From NCBI GenBank assembly GCA_005879675.1, contig VBJE01000262.1:1-8441 (forward strand): DNA of 8,441 nucleotides. Direction: 5' to 3'. The notes beneath the pieces are model-generated. The model did not search any database. It worked only from the letters and a program-made list of their open reading frames with translations, and was not told the DNA's origin. The DNA comes from Chloroflexota bacterium (GTDB lineage: Bacteria; Chloroflexota; Dormibacteria; Dormibacterales; Dormibacteraceae). The position numbers and the translations under genes are program-made. Of this stretch, positions 6,073 through 8,441 are shown piece by piece (position 1 is the first letter of the stretch; every line of letters begins with the position of its first letter).

Positions 6073-6762
6073 ATGAACTCGAAGATCCTCGTCGTCGATG
6101 ACGAGAAGCACATCGTCGAGCTGGCGCGGCTTTACCTGACGCGCGAGGGCTTCGAGGTCGAGGGCGTGGGGGACGGCGCGCAGGCTGTCGCTCGCTTCGG
6201 CCAGGTGAAGCCCGACCTCGTGATCCTCGACATCATGCTTCCCGGCACGGATGGGCTGACCATCTGCAAGGAGATCCGCAAGCAGAGCCAGGTCCCGATC
6301 ATCATGCTCACCGCGCGCGACGAGGTGACCGACAAGGTCGTCGGGCTCGAGGTCGGCGCCGACGACTACCTCACCAAACCATTCCATCCGCAGGAGCTCG
6401 TCGCGCGCGCGAAGGCGTTGCTGCGGCGCGCGCGGACCGAACCCGACCAGCCAAAGCTCGTGCGCGCCGGGAAGCTCGAGGTGGACATCGAGAGGCATGA
6501 GGTGCGGTTTGGCGCCGAGCGCGTCCAGCTCAGGCCCAAGGAGTTCGACCTGCTTGCCCTCCTGGCGCGGCATCCCGGCCGCGTGTTCCAGCGCAGCGAG
6601 CTGCTCGACCTCGTCTGGGGCTACGACTTTCCGGGCTACACGCGCACGGTTGACGTGCACGTGCAGCAGGTCCGCGAGAAGCTCGCCGGCGCCAAGGTCA
6701 CCGACCCGAGCATCCAGACGGTGTGGGGCGTCGGCTATCGCCTGGAGCTGGCAGGCACCTGA
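6073..6762 (+). CDS. OmpR/PhoB-family response regulator
   Basis: A 229-residue transcription factor of a two-component system. The N-terminal receiver domain (residues 3-117) has the acidic pair D9-D10, the phosphoacceptor D53 in LVILDIMLPGTDG, switch residue T80 (IIMLTAR) and K102 (YLTKPF). The C-terminal winged-helix DNA-binding domain (about 132-226) shows LRPKEFDLLALLARHPGRVF, the recognition-helix region RTVDVHVQQVREKL and the closing VWGVGYRL. I chose ATG 6073 because GGGAG lies 5 nt upstream and the family begins just before ILVVDD; an ATG at 6061 would add four residues and lacks a ribosome site. The gene is followed directly, with overlap, by its sensor kinase. The 79-nt gap from der holds an AT-richer patch (about 6001-6022) that might contain its promoter. 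The regulated genes are not visible. Confidence 0.97.
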   Translation: MNSKILVVDDEKHIVELARLYLTREGFEVEGVGDGAQAVARFGQVKPDLVILDIMLPGTDGLTICKEIRKQSQVPIIMLTARDEVTDKVVGLEVGADDYLTKPFHPQELVARAKALLRRARTEPDQPKLVRAGKLEVDIERHEVRFGAERVQLRPKEFDLLALLARHPGRVFQRSELLDLVWGYDFPGYTRTVDVHVQQVREKLAGAKVTDPSIQTVWGVGYRLELAGT

Positions 6763-8249
6763 CCCTTCGCTTTCGTCTGCTTGCCGCCGCGGCGGGAATC
6801 GTCGCCATCAGCCTTCTGCTCGCCGGCGCTCTCACCTGGGTGTTCGTGCGCGACCTCGAGTTTCAGAGCGTCCAGGACCAGCTCGACCGCGAGGCCGTCA
6901 CGGCGCAGGCGCTTGTCCGGCACCAGGAGTGCGCCAATCCGATAGGTGCTGTGACCAACGCGGGAGCGGCGGGCTGCCCGCAGGCCGACGTGGCGACCTT
7001 CGAGGACCGGCTTCGTGCGATCGTGCCCGGGGTCAACGGCAACCGGGTGCTGTTGCTCGACCGGCAGCGCCGAGTGGTGTTCGACAGCGAGAGCGACCAG
7101 ACGTTGGGCACGGTGATCGTGGTCAACGCGTCGAAACGTGTGGCCAACATCGGCGAGGCACGCGCTTCCCTCGACGGCGAACCGTTCCTCGCGGCCGCGG
7201 CTCCCCTCGCCCCGGCGCGCGACCCGCTTCGGGCGGCTTTCGTGGTGGTCGCGCAACCCCAGGCTCTGGCGGCGACGGCGGCCGCCGGCGACCTGGCGAC
7301 AAAGCTGCTCCAAGCCGGCGGAGCGGCGCTCGTGGTGGCGATGCTCCTCATCCTCCTCGTGAGCCGTTCGGTCACGCGTCCGTTGACTCAGCTTGCGTCC
7401 GCGGCCGAGGACATCGCCGCGGGCAACTACTCGCGGCGCGTGAGCATCGGGGGGCAGGACGAGATCGGCATGCTGGGCTCCGCGTTCAACCGCATGGGCG
7501 AGGCGGTCGAGCGCGCGCGCAAGGTCCAGCGCGATTTCCTCGCCAACGTTTCCCATGAGCTGAAGACGCCGCTGACGAGCCTGATCGGGTTCAGTCAGGC
7601 GCTGGTCGACGGCAGCCTGTTGAGCGAGGAGGAGCGGACCCGGGCGGCGACCATCGTCCACGAGGAGTCGGAGCGCGTGCTGCGGATGGCGCAGGAGCTG
7701 CTCGACCTCGCTCGAGTCGAAGCCGGGTCGATCTCGATGCACATCACGTCGGTCGACCTGGGCGGCCAGCTGGAGCAGGAGCTGGAGATCGTCAAGCCGA
7801 GGGCGCGTGCTCGCGGCCTGGCGCTCTCGCTCAACGTCCCCGACGATATCCCGCCGGTGGCCGCCGACCCGGAGCGACTGCACCAGATCCTCGACAACCT
7901 GCTCGACAACGCCGTGAAGTACGCGCCCGACGGGTCCACGGTGGCCGCCGTGGCTCGACGGAGTGGTGCCGCGGTCGAGGCCGTGGTTTCGAACCCGGCC
8001 GGCGCGCACCGGCCGGACCCAGACCGCATGTTCGACCGCTTCTACCGCGCGGACCCCTCGCGCTCAGCCGCCGCGGGCGGTGTGGGGCTGGGGCTCGCGA
8101 TCTCGCGCGAGCTCGCGGCGGCGATGAGGGGCCGGCTGTGGGCGGACTTCGACGACTCCGGCAACCTGCGCATGCACCTCACGCTGCCGGCATCGCGCGA
8201 GGTGAAGCCGACGACCGAACTCGAGGCGGCTCTTCCTAAGGCGAGCTGA
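6723..8249 (+). CDS. Membrane sensor histidine kinase
   Basis: Sensor kinase of the pair, 508 residues from GTG 6723. Order: TM1 about 17-42; extracytoplasmic sensor about 43-198, with two cysteines (70, 85) near its start; TM2 about 199-216; HAMP about 217-266, including DEIGMLGSAFNRM; dimerisation/H-box NVSHELKTPLTSL with phospho-acceptor H278; N-box DNLLDNAVKYAP with N396; and G2 box GGVGLGLAI (452-460). The usual DxGxG G1 box is replaced by VSNPAGAHRPDP before MFDRFYR, a variant also found in CusS-like kinases, so activity is still expected. The start is doubtful: GTG 6723 has no ribosome site and adds 12 residues that are just the regulator's end read in another frame. CTG 6759, whose last two bases open the regulator's TGA, would give a typical LTLRFRLL start and 496 residues. 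The ligand is unknown. Confidence 0.96.
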   Translation: MGRRLSPGAGRHLTLRFRLLAAAAGIVAISLLLAGALTWVFVRDLEFQSVQDQLDREAVTAQALVRHQECANPIGAVTNAGAAGCPQADVATFEDRLRAIVPGVNGNRVLLLDRQRRVVFDSESDQTLGTVIVVNASKRVANIGEARASLDGEPFLAAAAPLAPARDPLRAAFVVVAQPQALAATAAAGDLATKLLQAGGAALVVAMLLILLVSRSVTRPLTQLASAAEDIAAGNYSRRVSIGGQDEIGMLGSAFNRMGEAVERARKVQRDFLANVSHELKTPLTSLIGFSQALVDGSLLSEEERTRAATIVHEESERVLRMAQELLDLARVEAGSISMHITSVDLGGQLEQELEIVKPRARARGLALSLNVPDDIPPVAADPERLHQILDNLLDNAVKYAPDGSTVAAVARRSGAAVEAVVSNPAGAHRPDPDRMFDRFYRADPSRSAAAGGVGLGLAISRELAAAMRGRLWADFDDSGNLRMHLTLPASREVKPTTELEAALPKAS

Positions 8250-8287
8250 CTGACATAAGATCCGCTCGCGCCTGGATCCCGTAAGCG

Positions 8288-8296
8288 AAGGAGGAG
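8288..8296 (+). promoter_or_regulatory. Strong Shine-Dalgarno AAGGAGGAG before the last gene
   Basis: AAGGAGG at 8288-8294 lies 5 nt before ATG 8300, the best ribosome site in the window. TAAGAT at 8256-8261, just after the kinase stop, could be a -10 element but no convincing -35 is visible, so it is unclear whether this gene has its own promoter or continues the two-component transcript. Confidence 0.65.
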
Positions 8297-8299
8297 CAT

Positions 8300-8441
8300 A
8301 TGGTCGGCGTCCTGTGGCGGTTGTTAAGGCCTGCGCCGGTGGTGGCGCTGGCAGTGCTGCTGTTGGCGGTGGTCGCCTACGCGGCATCGACCATTGAGGT
8401 CAACTCGGGGCGTCTGCTCGCCAAGGGGGTAGAGGTGGACG
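8300..8441 (+). CDS. Start of a secreted or membrane-anchored protein, cut by the window end
   Basis: Only 47 codons are present. The N-terminus is MVGVLWRLLRP followed by a hydrophobic core (about residues 12-25, rich in Val, Leu and Ala) and then AYAAS, which resembles a Sec signal peptide with a possible cleavage site after AYA; it could instead be an uncleaved anchor. The segment after it (TIEVNSGRLLAKGVEVD) is too short to place in a family. The ATG is well supported by the Shine-Dalgarno sequence 5 nt upstream. It begins 50 nt after the sensor kinase on the same strand, so it may be co-transcribed with, or controlled by, the two-component system, but nothing here proves that. Confidence 0.75.
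   Translation, partial: MVGVLWRLLRPAPVVALAVLLLAVVAYAASTIEVNSGRLLAKGVEVD

Noticed and set aside
6735..8009. A 424-codon antisense frame over the histidine kinase
   Set aside because: Its translation is rich in Arg, His and Asp with no hydrophobic or domain pattern; it mirrors the codon bias of the kinase gene.
7995..8016. Repeated 8-mer CCGGCCGG (7995-8002 and 8009-8016) that could form a hairpin
   Set aside because: It lies inside kinase codons for the AG and RPD part of the G1 region; GC-rich coding DNA gives such palindromes by chance.
7980..8045. Histidine kinase lacking the DxGxG motif, as if a degenerate kinase
   Set aside because: The VSNPAG...FDRFYR form is a known variant of CusS-like kinases, and the H, N and G2 boxes are intact.

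Overview
The window is high-GC DNA (roughly two thirds G+C by eye) with tightly packed, mostly co-directional genes. Overlapping stop/start junctions, a Mycobacterium-like CysM/Mec pair and a candidate near-leaderless promoter fit a high-GC Terrabacteria-type lineage, such as Actinobacteriota, Chloroflexota or a related candidate phylum. The sequence alone does not fix the phylum. There are no rRNA, tRNA, CRISPR, IS or phage signatures, and no stretch longer than about 130 bases lacks a gene.

Layout. (1) Positions 1-1048, plus strand: the C-terminal two thirds of a PLP-dependent transsulfuration-family enzyme, then a small hydrophobic membrane protein. (2) Positions 1070-about 1969, minus strand: a CPBP (Abi/CAAX-like) intramembrane protease, convergent to the small protein and divergent from the next block. 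(3) Positions about 1970-2092: the divergent intergenic region, with a candidate promoter for the plus-strand block. (4) Positions 2093-5993, plus strand: a compact four-gene run of CysM-type cysteine synthase, Mec-type JAMM metallopeptidase, MFS transporter and the ribosome-assembly GTPase Der, with junctions of -4, -4 (inferred) and +3 nt. (5) Positions 6073-8249: an OmpR/PhoB response regulator and its histidine kinase, overlapping. (6) From 8300 to the end: the start of a secreted or membrane-anchored protein with a strong Shine-Dalgarno sequence.

How the genes may work together. In mycobacteria CysM and Mec act with the ubiquitin-like sulfur carrier CysO: CysM transfers sulfide from the CysO thiocarboxylate to O-phosphoserine, and Mec cuts the cysteine off CysO. 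Here cysM and mec overlap by 4 nt but no cysO is present, so a carrier would have to be encoded elsewhere. With the upstream PLP enzyme the left half looks like a sulfur amino-acid neighbourhood interrupted by the protease gene. The two-component pair is a separate, probably envelope-related, unit.

The most unusual observation concerns translation starts. The MFS gene has no ATG, GTG or TTG that would include its conserved first membrane helix, but has an ATA with a GGAGG 7 nt upstream and a 4-nt overlap with the preceding stop. The CPBP gene has AGGAGG just upstream of an in-frame ATC. The histidine kinase has a natural-looking start at a CTG that overlaps the regulator's stop. Non-canonical initiation is a testable inference; point mutation, consensus error or alternative starts could also explain it. 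I found no convincing evidence of a wholly new multi-gene system.
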